Positions 8,121 through 16,381 of a DNA stretch of 64,000 bases are shown here, one piece after another. A program made the position numbers and the translations under genes. Location: the NCBI RefSeq assembly GCF_022811685.1, contig NZ_CP094532.1, positions 2,832,501-2,896,500 on the forward strand, read 5' to 3'. This stretch comes from Chryseobacterium suipulveris (GTDB lineage Bacteria > Bacteroidota > Bacteroidia > Flavobacteriales > Weeksellaceae). The notes beneath the pieces were generated by a model. That model saw only the letters and a list, made by a program, of their open reading frames with translations. It did not search any database and was not told the origin of the DNA. Position 1 is the stretch's first letter; each line of letters opens with the position of its first letter.

Positions 8121-8453
8121 TTACTGCCGCCTCTCCAATCTCGGTCTGCTGAAAAGCGAAATAATTACTCCCGCAAAAAGCCCGATCGTTTTCAGCGAAG
8201 CAAACTGCGAATCTGTGGGAATGAATGCGCCAATCACGCAAAGTGCAGCCGCAAGATACATCGGATAAAGAAATTTTTGGTTGGTTAAAGTCGGTGCCTG
8301 CAAAAAGAAACTCGCCCCGATTAAGATGTAGAAAAACTTCTGGTACAAAAGGTTGTTCAGCTCAGGCGACAATAGGTTGAAGAATCCGATAACGAGGCAA
8401 ACGAGTGCCGCAATCGATAGGATTCCTTGAATTGTTTGTGTATTTGTATTCAT
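8121..8453 (-). CDS. Small four-helix membrane protein, unknown function
   Basis: The 110-residue protein has four hydrophobic segments (about 12-30, 40-55, 66-82, 86-103) and a short basic C-terminus. I do not recognise the family. Its ATG overlaps the stop of panB, so it is very likely translated from the panB transcript. Confidence 0.6.
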   Translation of the reverse strand: MNTNTQTIQGILSIAALVCLVIGFFNLLSPELNNLLYQKFFYILIGASFFLQAPTLTNQKFLYPMYLAAALCVIGAFIPTDSQFASLKTIGLFAGVIISLFSRPRLERRQ

Positions 8454-9268
8454 TAATAACTCTCATTTTGATTAGGAAAATCCGAACTTTTCACGTCTTT
8501 CACATATTGGGAAACCGCGCCAGTAATTTCGGTATATAGGTCGAGGTATCTTCTTAAAAATTTAGGTGAGAAATCCTTGTTCATTCCCACCATATCGTGG
8601 TACACCAAAACCTGACCGTCGCAGTCGGGACCTGCTCCAATACCGATGGTTGGAATCGAAATGCTTTCTGACACTTTCTTTGCGAGTGCCGCAGGAATTT
8701 TTTCCAAAACCAAAGAAAAACATCCGAGTTGCTCCAGAAGTTTGGCGTCGCTGATGAGTTTCTCTGCTTCCTCCTCTTCTTTTGCGCGAACTTTATACGT
8801 TCCGAACTGGTAAATCGACTGCGGCGTCAATCCCAAATGTCCCATCACAGGAATTCCAGCATTGACGATTTTGATGATCGATTCCTCGATTTCTTTTCCG
8901 CCTTCTAGTTTTATTGCATGAGCTTCAGACTCTTTCATAATCCGAACTGCAGATTCCAACGCTTTCTCGGGATTCGACTGGTAACTTCCGAACGGAAGAT
9001 CGACCACCACCAAAGCTCGGTCAACACCACGAATTACACATTGTGCGTGGTAAATCATCTGATCCAAAGTAATCGGCAAAGTAGTTTCGTAACCCGCCAT
9101 CACATTGGAAGCGGAATCTCCGACCAAGATCGCGTCAACTCCGCCTGCATCCACCATTTTTGCAGTCGTGTAATCGTATGCGGTGAGCATCGTGATTTTT
9201 TCTTTGTCGAATTTCATTTTTCGCAAAGTCTCGGTGGTAATTTTTTTGAGTTCTGAATGTACAGACAT
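8453..9268 (-). CDS. panB: 3-methyl-2-oxobutanoate hydroxymethyltransferase
   Basis: PanB transfers a hydroxymethyl group from 5,10-methylene-tetrahydrofolate to 2-oxoisovalerate, giving ketopantoate, the first committed step of pantothenate and CoA synthesis. The 271-residue protein has the normal length. Metal- and substrate-binding patterns are present: [18 protein letters not shown] near 47-65, [10 protein letters not shown] near 98, IKLEGG near 130, [10 protein letters not shown] near 155 and [15 protein letters not shown] near 215. The start is in the usual place. A dispersed repeat element lies 13 bases upstream of the start. The cytosolic enzyme is expected to form a decamer. Confidence 0.95.
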   Translation of the reverse strand: MSVHSELKKITTETLRKMKFDKEKITMLTAYDYTTAKMVDAGGVDAILVGDSASNVMAGYETTLPITLDQMIYHAQCVIRGVDRALVVVDLPFGSYQSNPEKALESAVRIMKESEAHAIKLEGGKEIEESIIKIVNAGIPVMGHLGLTPQSIYQFGTYKVRAKEEEEAEKLISDAKLLEQLGCFSLVLEKIPAALAKKVSESISIPTIGIGAGPDCDGQVLVYHDMVGMNKDFSPKFLRRYLDLYTEITGAVSQYVKDVKSSDFPNQNESY

Positions 9269-9280
9269 AATCTTAACTTT

Positions 9281-9372
9281 CGGCTTTATGCTTTCTGCAA
9301 TCAGCAGATACAGAAAATTAAAGATAGATGAGGAAAAGCCGACCGCTGATCGCCGACTGCAGACAGCTACAT
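9281..9372 (-). repeat. Dispersed heptad element, copy 1 (5' of panB)
   Basis: The whole spacer between the Crp/Fnr stop and the panB start is made of 7-base units in two arms: CGGCTTT ATGCTTT CTGCAAT CAGCAGA TACAGAA (9281-9315) and GCCGACC GCTGATC GCCGACT GCAGACA GCTACAT (9338-9372). Read on the minus strand, the second arm matches 25 of 27 bases of the first arm of the element before queE (43796-43822). The other arm shares 14 exact bases with the second queE arm. Both copies have the same orientation relative to the gene that follows. Confidence 0.7.
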
Positions 9373-10080
9373 AATCACGTGCCCCAACTTAATCAATTTC
9401 TCGTGGTTGAGGATTTTGATGAGTCTGCCGTCAACTTCGATGAGCCCGTCCTGCTTGAATTCGGAAATCAAGCGGATTGCGCTTTCTGTGGCGGTTCCGA
9501 TAATGTTGGCAATTTCTTCACGGGTTAATGAGATCTTGATAAATCCTTCTGGATCGGTTCCCAGTTTCTGCTCGAGAAGCAAAAGAATTTCCGCGAGTCG
9601 TTCCCGAACGGTTTTCTGAGCAAGGAAAGTTACGGTATTTGAGGATTCGCCGAGTTCGAAAGCGATTTTCTGCAACATCACAAAAGCCAGCTTGGAATCC
9701 ACTTCCAACAAATGTAGAAAAACATCCGACGGAAGAAAAGACGCCTCAACATCGGTCATCGCTTCGGCTTTTGCCTGAAAGTCTTCACCGCATAGAATGG
9801 AGCGGTATCCGATCAGATCACCTTCTTTAATAAAACGGAGAATTTGTTCCTTTCCGTAAACCCCTAATTTTGAAAGCTTTGCGGTTCCTTTTTTGAGCAG
9901 ATAAACTCCTTTTGCCATTTCACCATCCTCAAAAATGGTTTCGCCTTTATGAAATTTTAGAGATTGCCTTGAAGACAGATATTTTTCAAAATCCACGGGC
10001 GACAATGTTTCTCTGAATGACTCTTCGTTAAAGGTGTTCTGCAGATTCTCCTCGATCAGGGTTTGTTTTTCCAGTGACAT
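9367..10080 (-). CDS. Crp/Fnr family transcriptional regulator
   Basis: The 237-residue protein has an N-terminal cyclic-nucleotide-binding-like beta-barrel (about 30-140), a long dimer helix (about 140-165) and a C-terminal winged helix (about 170-235). The recognition region is [24 protein letters not shown]. There is no FNR-type N-terminal cysteine cluster; the only clear Cys is in the sensory domain (ILCGED), so direct [4Fe-4S] oxygen sensing is unlikely. The gene is divergent from ccoI and the cbb3 locus, with overlapping promoters. Regulation of that locus and of itself is therefore likely, but this is inference. Confidence 0.85.
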   Translation of the reverse strand: MSLEKQTLIEENLQNTFNEESFRETLSPVDFEKYLSSRQSLKFHKGETIFEDGEMAKGVYLLKKGTAKLSKLGVYGKEQILRFIKEGDLIGYRSILCGEDFQAKAEAMTDVEASFLPSDVFLHLLEVDSKLAFVMLQKIAFELGESSNTVTFLAQKTVRERLAEILLLLEQKLGTDPEGFIKISLTREEIANIIGTATESAIRLISEFKQDGLIEVDGRLIKILNHEKLIKLGHVIM

Positions 10081-10100
10081 AGTTTTATGACATTTATCAG

Positions 10101-10132
10101 CAAAAATAGGGTATTTAAAGCCTTGCTACAAA
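10101..10132 (-). promoter_or_regulatory. Promoter of the Crp/Fnr gene
   Basis: On the minus strand, TTTG (10132-10129), a 20-base spacer and TATTTTTG (10108-10101) match the Bacteroidetes consensus. The leader would be about 15-20 bases. It interlocks with the ccoI promoter on the other strand, so RNA polymerase cannot occupy both. A TGA-N6-TCA palindrome (10088-10099) in the leader is a weak candidate operator. Confidence 0.6.
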
Positions 10133-10151
10133 TTTATTTGTCATAATTTTG
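10123..10151 (+). promoter_or_regulatory. Promoter of the cbb3 oxidase locus
   Basis: TTG at 10123-10125, an 18-base spacer and TAATTTTG at 10144-10151. The GTG start of ccoI lies 19 bases after the -7 element. Confidence 0.6.
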
Positions 10152-10170
10152 TCCGTTAAACTTTGTTGAA

Positions 10171-12558
10171 GTGGCCGAAAACTGTTTTCATTGTGGGCAA
10201 GACATCGCGAAAGAGCGGATTTCTTTCGACGAAAAGGTGTTTTGCTGCAACGGCTGCAAATCGGTTTATGAAATCCTGAACCTCAATAATTTAGGTAATT
10301 TCTACGAGCTCAATAAACGGTCGGGAATCCGTCCAGATGAAAGCTCCTCGCAGTTTGATTATCTCGACACTCCTGAAATTTTTGAGAAAGTGACCGATTT
10401 TTCCGAAGGAAACACGAGTTTGGTTACGTTTAAGATTCCTGTAATTCACTGTTCATCATGCATCTGGTTGCTTGAAAGTTTGCAGACGCTGAACAAAAAC
10501 ATCAATTATTCCCAGGTTAATTTCACCAGAAAAACAGTTCAGATTTCCTTTAACCAAAACGAACTGAAACTGAGCGATTTGGCGAAATTCCTAACCAATC
10601 TCGGGTACAAACCAGTCATCAATCTGGAAACCGCTGAAAGAAAAGAGGAAACTCTTGACAAGACTTTGCTCATTAAATTAGCAATTGCAGGGTTCGCATT
10701 CGGAAACGGAATGTTTTTTTCCTATCCCGAATACGCCGCTGAAGTAATGGGAACAAGCGATTTCTGGTTCGACAAATACAAGAATCTGTTCCGATTTATT
10801 ATGTTCCTTTTGGCGACTCCCGTTGTTTTTTACTCCGCTTCAGATTACTTCAAATCGGCTTGGTTTGGCTTAAAGAATAAAATCGTCAACATCGATGTAC
10901 CGATTGTTTTAGGGATTTTGATGCTCTATGGGAGAAGCATTTACGAGGTGCTCACCGATTACGGAGCGGGTTATTTCGACACTTTGTGTGGACTGCTGTT
11001 CTTCATGTTGCTCGGAAAACTATTTCAAAAAAGAACGTACAGCGCACTTTCCTACGACCGCGACTACAAATCGTTTTACCCGATTGCCGTGACCAAAATC
11101 GATTTCCATGGAAAGCAGGAAAATATTCTTCTTTCGGAATTAAAAGTCGGCGACCGGATTTTGGTGAGAAACCAGGAAATTATTCCCGTAGATTCCATTT
11201 TAATTAATGGTGAGGGAAATATCGACAACAGTTTCATCACGGGCGAAAGCGCGTCAGTTCCTAAAAAAGCAGGAGACAAAATTTTCGCGGGCGGAAAACA
11301 GACAGGTTCTGCATTAGAACTGGAAGTTATCAAAACCGTAAACCAAAGTTATCTTACGCAACTTTGGAATAAAGAAGCATTCAAAAAACACGAAACGGGA
11401 CTTGATACTTTAACCAACCATATTTCCAAATACTTCACCTTCACCATTTTAGGAATCACCTTGATTGCAGGAATTTACTGGATCCGCGTGGATTTTGAGA
11501 AAATGTTTCAGGTGGTTGCAGCGATTCTGATCATTGCTTGTCCGTGTGCATTGGCGTTGTCTGCTCCGTTTACGTTTGGACACGTGATGCGGATTTTGGG
11601 GCGGAATAAATTTTATGTTAAAGATACTTTAACCATCGAAAAAATATCTAAAATCGGCACACTGGTTTTTGACAAAACGGGAACGATCACCCATCAGAAA
11701 AAAGCTGACATCGTTTTTGAAGGAACTGAAATTCAGGAATTTGACTTAAAGAACATTAAATCATTAGTAAAAAATTCCAATCACCCGCTTTCAAAATCTC
11801 TATATGAATTTCTGGAAATTGAGGATGAGCACTTCCCTGTTGAACATTTTCTTGAAATTCCTGGGAAAGGTTATGAAGCCGAAGTTCGTGGGAAAACGTA
11901 TAGAATCGGTTCTGCAAAATTGGTTGGTCAGGAATCCAAAAATTTGGAAACTGCAGTTTATATCAGCGGAAATAATGAGTACTTAGGAAAATTCATCTTT
12001 AAAAATGAATACCGCGAAAACTTGAATTCTCTATTTAAAAAACTTCACGGTTACAATATCCATATTCTCAGTGGTGACAATTCTTCGGAAGAAAACCAGC
12101 TGAAGTCGATGATTCCGAATCCGCAAGGAATGGCGTTTAACCAAAGTCCTGAAGACAAATTGAACTACATCAAAAACTTACAGGAAAAAGGACAAAAAGT
12201 GGCGATGCTCGGCGACGGACTAAATGATGCAGGTGCTTTGAAACAAAGCAACGTGGGAATCGCGGTTGCGGATGACACCAATTCGTTCACGCCTTCATCG
12301 GATGTAATCATGTCGGGAGAAAAAATCACGGAACTCGACAAATACCTGAACTATTCGAAAGATGCGATGACGATAGTGAAAATGACTTTCGCGATCAGCT
12401 TAATGTACAATGTAATTGGGGTGAGCTTCGCTGTACTTGGTAAGGTTTCTCCACTATTTGCCGCGATTCTGATGCCGATCAGCTCGATCAGTGTGGTGGT
12501 GTTTACTTCTGTGGCAACTTGGTGGCGGAGCTCTAAATATTTCAGTATCAGAAAGTAA
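10171..12558 (+). CDS. ccoI: Copper-type P1B ATPase for cbb3 assembly (CcoI/FixI)
   Basis: The 795-residue protein is a heavy-metal P-type ATPase. It begins with a Cys-rich zinc-finger-like segment (CFHCGQ, CCNGC, residues 5-30) typical of CcoI. A ferredoxin-like metal-binding domain with HCSSC follows near residue 97. Membrane segments flank the CPC ion site near 457, then the phosphorylation motif DKTGT near 501 and GDGLND near 681. CcoI exports or delivers copper needed for the CuB centre of cbb3 oxidase. Translation starts at GTG: this is the first codon that keeps the whole Cys segment, and no ATG fits. It is the first gene of the cco locus, divergent from the Crp/Fnr gene. Confidence 0.92.
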   Translation: MAENCFHCGQDIAKERISFDEKVFCCNGCKSVYEILNLNNLGNFYELNKRSGIRPDESSSQFDYLDTPEIFEKVTDFSEGNTSLVTFKIPVIHCSSCIWLLESLQTLNKNINYSQVNFTRKTVQISFNQNELKLSDLAKFLTNLGYKPVINLETAERKEETLDKTLLIKLAIAGFAFGNGMFFSYPEYAAEVMGTSDFWFDKYKNLFRFIMFLLATPVVFYSASDYFKSAWFGLKNKIVNIDVPIVLGILMLYGRSIYEVLTDYGAGYFDTLCGLLFFMLLGKLFQKRTYSALSYDRDYKSFYPIAVTKIDFHGKQENILLSELKVGDRILVRNQEIIPVDSILINGEGNIDNSFITGESASVPKKAGDKIFAGGKQTGSALELEVIKTVNQSYLTQLWNKEAFKKHETGLDTLTNHISKYFTFTILGITLIAGIYWIRVDFEKMFQVVAAILIIACPCALALSAPFTFGHVMRILGRNKFYVKDTLTIEKISKIGTLVFDKTGTITHQKKADIVFEGTEIQEFDLKNIKSLVKNSNHPLSKSLYEFLEIEDEHFPVEHFLEIPGKGYEAEVRGKTYRIGSAKLVGQESKNLETAVYISGNNEYLGKFIFKNEYRENLNSLFKKLHGYNIHILSGDNSSEENQLKSMIPNPQGMAFNQSPEDKLNYIKNLQEKGQKVAMLGDGLNDAGALKQSNVGIAVADDTNSFTPSSDVIMSGEKITELDKYLNYSKDAMTIVKMTFAISLMYNVIGVSFAVLGKVSPLFAAILMPISSISVVVFTSVATWWRSSKYFSIRK

Positions 12559-12634
12559 CGAAGAAGCCACTTATTTAGAAGAATTTTAAATTAACATTGT
12601 TTAACATCCCTTGCCGAAAATCATAATTTTTAAG

Positions 12635-12665
12635 TAAATTTGGGGCAGGTTTATTTCTAAATTTG
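12635..12665 (+). promoter_or_regulatory. Two -7-like elements before ccoS
   Basis: TAAATTTG occurs at 12635-12642 and again at 12658-12665, the second ending 8 bases before the ccoS ATG. An internal promoter would let the structural genes be expressed apart from ccoI. The -33 region is not convincing. Confidence 0.4.
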
Positions 12666-12673
12666 CACGGGAG

Positions 12674-12880
12674 ATGGATATACTGTACCTGATGATTCTT
12701 TGCAGCGTGACATTGGCAGTAGTTTTCCTGATTATTTTCATCGTGAATGCCAGAAAAGGTCAGTTTGAAGACGATGAATCCCCTGCAGTAAGGATTTTGC
12801 TGGATTCGGAGGTGATTAAGGAAGAGGAGCCGCAAAATGAAGAAACAGTTAAAAAAGATATAGAAGAAAAAAGTGATTAG
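12674..12880 (+). CDS. ccoS: cbb3 oxidase assembly protein CcoS
   Basis: The 68-residue protein has one N-terminal membrane helix (MDILYLMILCSVTLAVVFLI) followed by NARKGQFEDDESPAVRIL, the conserved CcoS pattern, then an acidic tail. CcoS is needed for cofactor (heme and copper) insertion into the catalytic subunit. It lies 5 bases before ccoNO and just after ccoI, the normal order. Confidence 0.9.
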   Translation: MDILYLMILCSVTLAVVFLIIFIVNARKGQFEDDESPAVRILLDSEVIKEEEPQNEETVKKDIEEKSD

Positions 12881-12885
12881 TTAAT

Positions 12886-15165
12886 ATGGAAACACAAAAG
12901 TTTAGTTATGACAACGGCATTGTGCGCGCATTTCTTTATGCAACAGTAGTTTTCGGACTCGTTGGATTTTTATTGGGACTTACCGCGGCACTGATGCTTT
13001 TCTATCCGGAACTTCCTGAGTACTTCCTGGGAACCGATGATGTCACCATCAAAAGTTTGCAGAGCGGTAATCTCCAAGGATTGATCAATTCGCAGGGAGC
13101 GTTTGGTTTTGGACGTATCAGGATGCTTCACACGAGTGCGGTAATTTTTGCATTTGTTTGCAACGGGTTCTTCGCGGGAGCTTATTATTCGTTACAGCGA
13201 CTCCTTAAAACAAGAATGTGGAGCGACACCCTTTCCTGGATTCACTTCTGGGGATGGCAATTAATGATCGTTGCCGTAGTTATTACTTTCTTCATGGGGA
13301 TTAACACCTCTAAAGAATATGCAGAACACGAATGGCCAATCGATATTTTGATCACGGTGATCTGGGTAGTTTTCGGAATTAATATGATGATGACCATTCT
13401 TAACAGAAGAGTTCGTCACCTTTATGTAGCAATTTGGTTCTATTTGGGAACTTGGGTTGCGATTGCGATGCTGCATATTTTCAACAACCTTGAAGTACCG
13501 TTATCTTTCACAGGATGGAAATCCTACTCTGCTTATGCAGGGGTTAAAGATGCTCTGGTTCAGTGGTGGTACGGTCACAATGCGGTAGCTTTCGTATTGA
13601 CGACACCGATTCTTGGTTTGATGTACTACTTCCTTCCAAAAGCTGCAGACCGACCTGTGTTCTCTTATAAGCTTTCAATCATCCACTTCTGGTCATTGAT
13701 CTTCGTTTATATTTGGGCAGGACCTCACCACTTGCAGTACACTGCAATTCCAGGTTGGGCGCAAGCATTGGGAACTGGTTTCTCAATCATGCTGATCGCT
13801 CCATCTTGGGGAGGAATGCTTAACGGACTCCTTACACTGAGAGGAGCTTGGGATAAAGTTAGAGAAAATCCAGTACTGAAATTCTTTGTTGTTGCGGTTA
13901 CCTGCTACGGGATGGCGACATTTGAAGGGCCGATCTTGGCAACCAAGACATTGAACAAAATTGGTCACTTTACCGACTGGGTAATTGGTCACGTTCACGT
14001 TGGTGCACTTGGCTGGAACGGATTCATCACATTCGGTATGATTTATTATCTGTTGCCGATTATGTGGAGAACCAAACTTTGGTCTGTGAAATTGGCAAAC
14101 TGGCATTTCTGGTTAGGAACTTTAGGAATTATTTTCTACGCAGTTCCTTTATATATCGCAGGATTCACCCAAGGTTTGATGTGGAAGCAATTTAATCCAG
14201 ACGGAACACTTGTTTACAAAAACTGGTTGGATACTGTAACCGCAATTATTCCTTACTATCAAATGAGATTTGTAGGTGGACTATTATACATCAGTGGTGC
14301 AATTCTAATGGTGGTAAACGTGATTGCAACGGTAAGAAGCGGATCATTCCAAAAAGAAGTTCCTGCTGAAGCTCCTGCATTGGCAAATATCTCTAAACAA
14401 AGAAAAGAAGGAGAAGGATGGCACTTATGGTTGGAAAGAATGCCGGTTTTGATGACTGTTCTTTCATTCGTGGCAGTGGCGATCGGTGGTTTCATCGAAA
14501 TCGTACCAACATTGACCATCAAGGACAACGTACCGACAATTGCTGCGGTAAAACCATATTCACCACTTGAATTGGAAGGTAGAGACCTCTATATCCGTGA
14601 AGGATGTAACTCCTGTCACACCCAGGTAATCCGACCTTTCCGTGATGAAGTGGTTAGATTCAACGGTAAAAATGGTCAATACTCTAAAGCCGGGGAGTTT
14701 GTTTACGACAGACCTTTCCTTTGGGGATCAAAAAGAACAGGTCCGGATCTGCACAGACAGGGTGGCAAGAACCCGAGTTCATGGCATTATAAACACATGC
14801 TGAACCCAAGAGTAACTTCTGCGGGATCCGTCATGCCGAGATATCCTTGGTTAATTGCCAATGACCTCGACAGAAGTAAAATGGTGGCTAAGTTAGAACT
14901 GATGAAAAATGTTTTCGATGTTCCTTATACAAAAGCAGAAATCGATTCAGCCAATCAGTGGGCAGATAATCAGGCAGCGCACATTGTGAAGCAGATCTAT
15001 GCTGAAGCTGCAGACGTAAAGAAAGCTTACGACGAAAAGAAAGCTGCTGAAGGTGCTAACTTCACCCCGCTTGAGAAAAAAGAAATCGTAGCGCTTATTG
15101 CATACCTGCAAAGATTGGGTACCGACATTAAGACTACCGAAATTAAAACTGCAAGTACAAACTAA
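12886..15165 (+). CDS. ccoNO: cbb3 cytochrome c oxidase, fused subunits I and II (CcoNO)
   Basis: This 759-residue protein joins two subunits. Residues 1 to about 500 form the multi-helix CcoN core, which holds the low-spin heme b, heme b3 and CuB and reduces O2 while pumping protons. His-rich helices are visible (e.g. QWWYGHNAVAF, GPHHLQYTAIPG, VIGHVHVGALGW). About 500-759 is CcoO: one membrane helix near 520, a c-type heme site CNSCH near 575 followed by TQVIRPFRDE, and MPRYPWL supplying the Met ligand. Separate genes are the rule in Proteobacteria; the fusion is known in Bacteroidetes. No stop or frameshift is seen at the junction. Confidence 0.95.
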   Translation: METQKFSYDNGIVRAFLYATVVFGLVGFLLGLTAALMLFYPELPEYFLGTDDVTIKSLQSGNLQGLINSQGAFGFGRIRMLHTSAVIFAFVCNGFFAGAYYSLQRLLKTRMWSDTLSWIHFWGWQLMIVAVVITFFMGINTSKEYAEHEWPIDILITVIWVVFGINMMMTILNRRVRHLYVAIWFYLGTWVAIAMLHIFNNLEVPLSFTGWKSYSAYAGVKDALVQWWYGHNAVAFVLTTPILGLMYYFLPKAADRPVFSYKLSIIHFWSLIFVYIWAGPHHLQYTAIPGWAQALGTGFSIMLIAPSWGGMLNGLLTLRGAWDKVRENPVLKFFVVAVTCYGMATFEGPILATKTLNKIGHFTDWVIGHVHVGALGWNGFITFGMIYYLLPIMWRTKLWSVKLANWHFWLGTLGIIFYAVPLYIAGFTQGLMWKQFNPDGTLVYKNWLDTVTAIIPYYQMRFVGGLLYISGAILMVVNVIATVRSGSFQKEVPAEAPALANISKQRKEGEGWHLWLERMPVLMTVLSFVAVAIGGFIEIVPTLTIKDNVPTIAAVKPYSPLELEGRDLYIREGCNSCHTQVIRPFRDEVVRFNGKNGQYSKAGEFVYDRPFLWGSKRTGPDLHRQGGKNPSSWHYKHMLNPRVTSAGSVMPRYPWLIANDLDRSKMVAKLELMKNVFDVPYTKAEIDSANQWADNQAAHIVKQIYAEAADVKKAYDEKKAAEGANFTPLEKKEIVALIAYLQRLGTDIKTTEIKTASTN

Positions 15166-15189
15166 TCAATCGGTTAAAGGGACATTCGA

Positions 15190-15390
15190 ATGATACCACA
15201 AAGCATCAAGGACATATTAGGAAACAGCGGCGATAACTCGATATTTCAAACAATCGCGATGTTATTCTTCCTTGTCCTCTTCCTGGGAATCGTATATTGG
15301 GTTTTTTCGAGACCAAAGAAATATTACGACGAAGAAGCGAATGCCCCTTTAAATGATGATATTGTTAAAGATAACGACGAAAATCTTTAA
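15190..15390 (+). CDS. ccoQ: cbb3 oxidase small subunit, CcoQ/FixQ-like
   Basis: A 66-residue protein with one membrane helix (about 20-40, AMLFFLVLFLGIVYWVF), then SRPKKYYDEEANAPL and an acidic end. Size, topology and position between ccoNO and ccoP are those of CcoQ, which stabilises the complex. Sequence conservation in this family is low, so the call leans on context. Confidence 0.8.
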   Translation: MIPQSIKDILGNSGDNSIFQTIAMLFFLVLFLGIVYWVFSRPKKYYDEEANAPLNDDIVKDNDENL

Positions 15391-15410
15391 TTTTAAAAAA
15401 TTAAACTTTT

Positions 15411-16289
15411 ATGAAACCTAGAACACCCGTTTACATTACGATAGCAACAATTTTTGTGATTCTGTTCATCGTGTATTATATGTTTGTACAGAGCGGCTCA
15501 TTCCTGACCTCGGCTTATTTCTGGGGAACGGTGGTGATCAGTATTATTCTCGCGATGATTCACCATTCTATTGGGGATTTGATCGAGAACGATAAATTCA
15601 AGAAATTGTCAGATGCAGAAAAGCATGCTTATCTGGAGGCAAAGAAGACTCCTTATTTCAAGAGCTTATACGAAAGTGCATTTAAGAAGCAATCAAGCAG
15701 CGAGGAAAAAGATATCCTTATCGACCACGGCTTTGACGGAATTATGGAGCTTGACAACCAGTTGCCTAAATGGTGGCTCGGTTTATTCTGGTTCGGTGTA
15801 GCATATTGTGTGGTTTACCTTATTGCTTATGGATTTACCGACTTCGCTCACCAAGGAAAAGAATATGATGAGGAATACAAAGCACAAACTGCAAGTATCG
15901 CCGAGTATATGAAAAACACTCCTCCTCCAACCATTGAAACTGCAGTTTACTCGGCAGACAATATCGCCGCAGGTGAAGAAGTATTCAAAACCAACTGCGT
16001 ATCCTGCCACAACGACGGAGGAAAAGGAGGAATCGGACCAAACCTGACCGACAACTTCTGGATCAACCAACCAGAGAAAACTTTATTCAAAAACGTTTTC
16101 CACATGGTTGAAAACGGTTCGCAAAATAACCCTACAATGCAGGCATTTGGAAAGAATGGAGTATTAACCGGATTTGATATTCAAAATGTGGCTGCATATA
16201 TCTACCACATTAACCAGGAACAATCACCTGTGACACAAGCACAGGGTGGCGCTGCTCCGCAAGGAACAGAAGCTCACTGGGAAAAGTAA
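15411..16289 (+). CDS. ccoP: cbb3 oxidase subunit III, single-heme CcoP
   Basis: The 292-residue protein has two N-terminal membrane helices (about 8-25 and 30-48), a cytosolic segment, a third helix near 123-142 (WWLGLFWFGVAYCVVYLIAY) with the FixP_N pattern before it (DHGFDGIMELDNQLPKWW), and a periplasmic cytochrome c domain. Only one CxxCH is present (CVSCH near 196, then GGIGPNL). Proteobacterial CcoP normally has two. A Met for the sixth ligand is available in PTMQAFG. It takes electrons from cytochrome c and passes them to CcoO. A strong hairpin follows the gene. Confidence 0.9.
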   Translation: MKPRTPVYITIATIFVILFIVYYMFVQSGSFLTSAYFWGTVVISIILAMIHHSIGDLIENDKFKKLSDAEKHAYLEAKKTPYFKSLYESAFKKQSSSEEKDILIDHGFDGIMELDNQLPKWWLGLFWFGVAYCVVYLIAYGFTDFAHQGKEYDEEYKAQTASIAEYMKNTPPPTIETAVYSADNIAAGEEVFKTNCVSCHNDGGKGGIGPNLTDNFWINQPEKTLFKNVFHMVENGSQNNPTMQAFGKNGVLTGFDIQNVAAYIYHINQEQSPVTQAQGGAAPQGTEAHWEK

Positions 16290-16310
16290 AACTTAATAAA
16301 CAACCAATTT

Positions 16311-16367
16311 GAAAACATAATCCGGTATCTTTTGGCATGAGAGATAAGGATTATGTTTTCTTTTTTT
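16311..16367 (+). terminator. Terminator or attenuator inside the cco locus
   Basis: GAAAACATAATCC (16311-16323) is exactly complementary to GGATTATGTTTTC (16348-16360), followed by seven T. The loop can pair further (TATCT with AGATA). It lies between ccoP and ccoG and should lower or stop read-through to the assembly genes. Confidence 0.8.
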
Positions 16368-16381
16368 AATGCAAAAGAATA

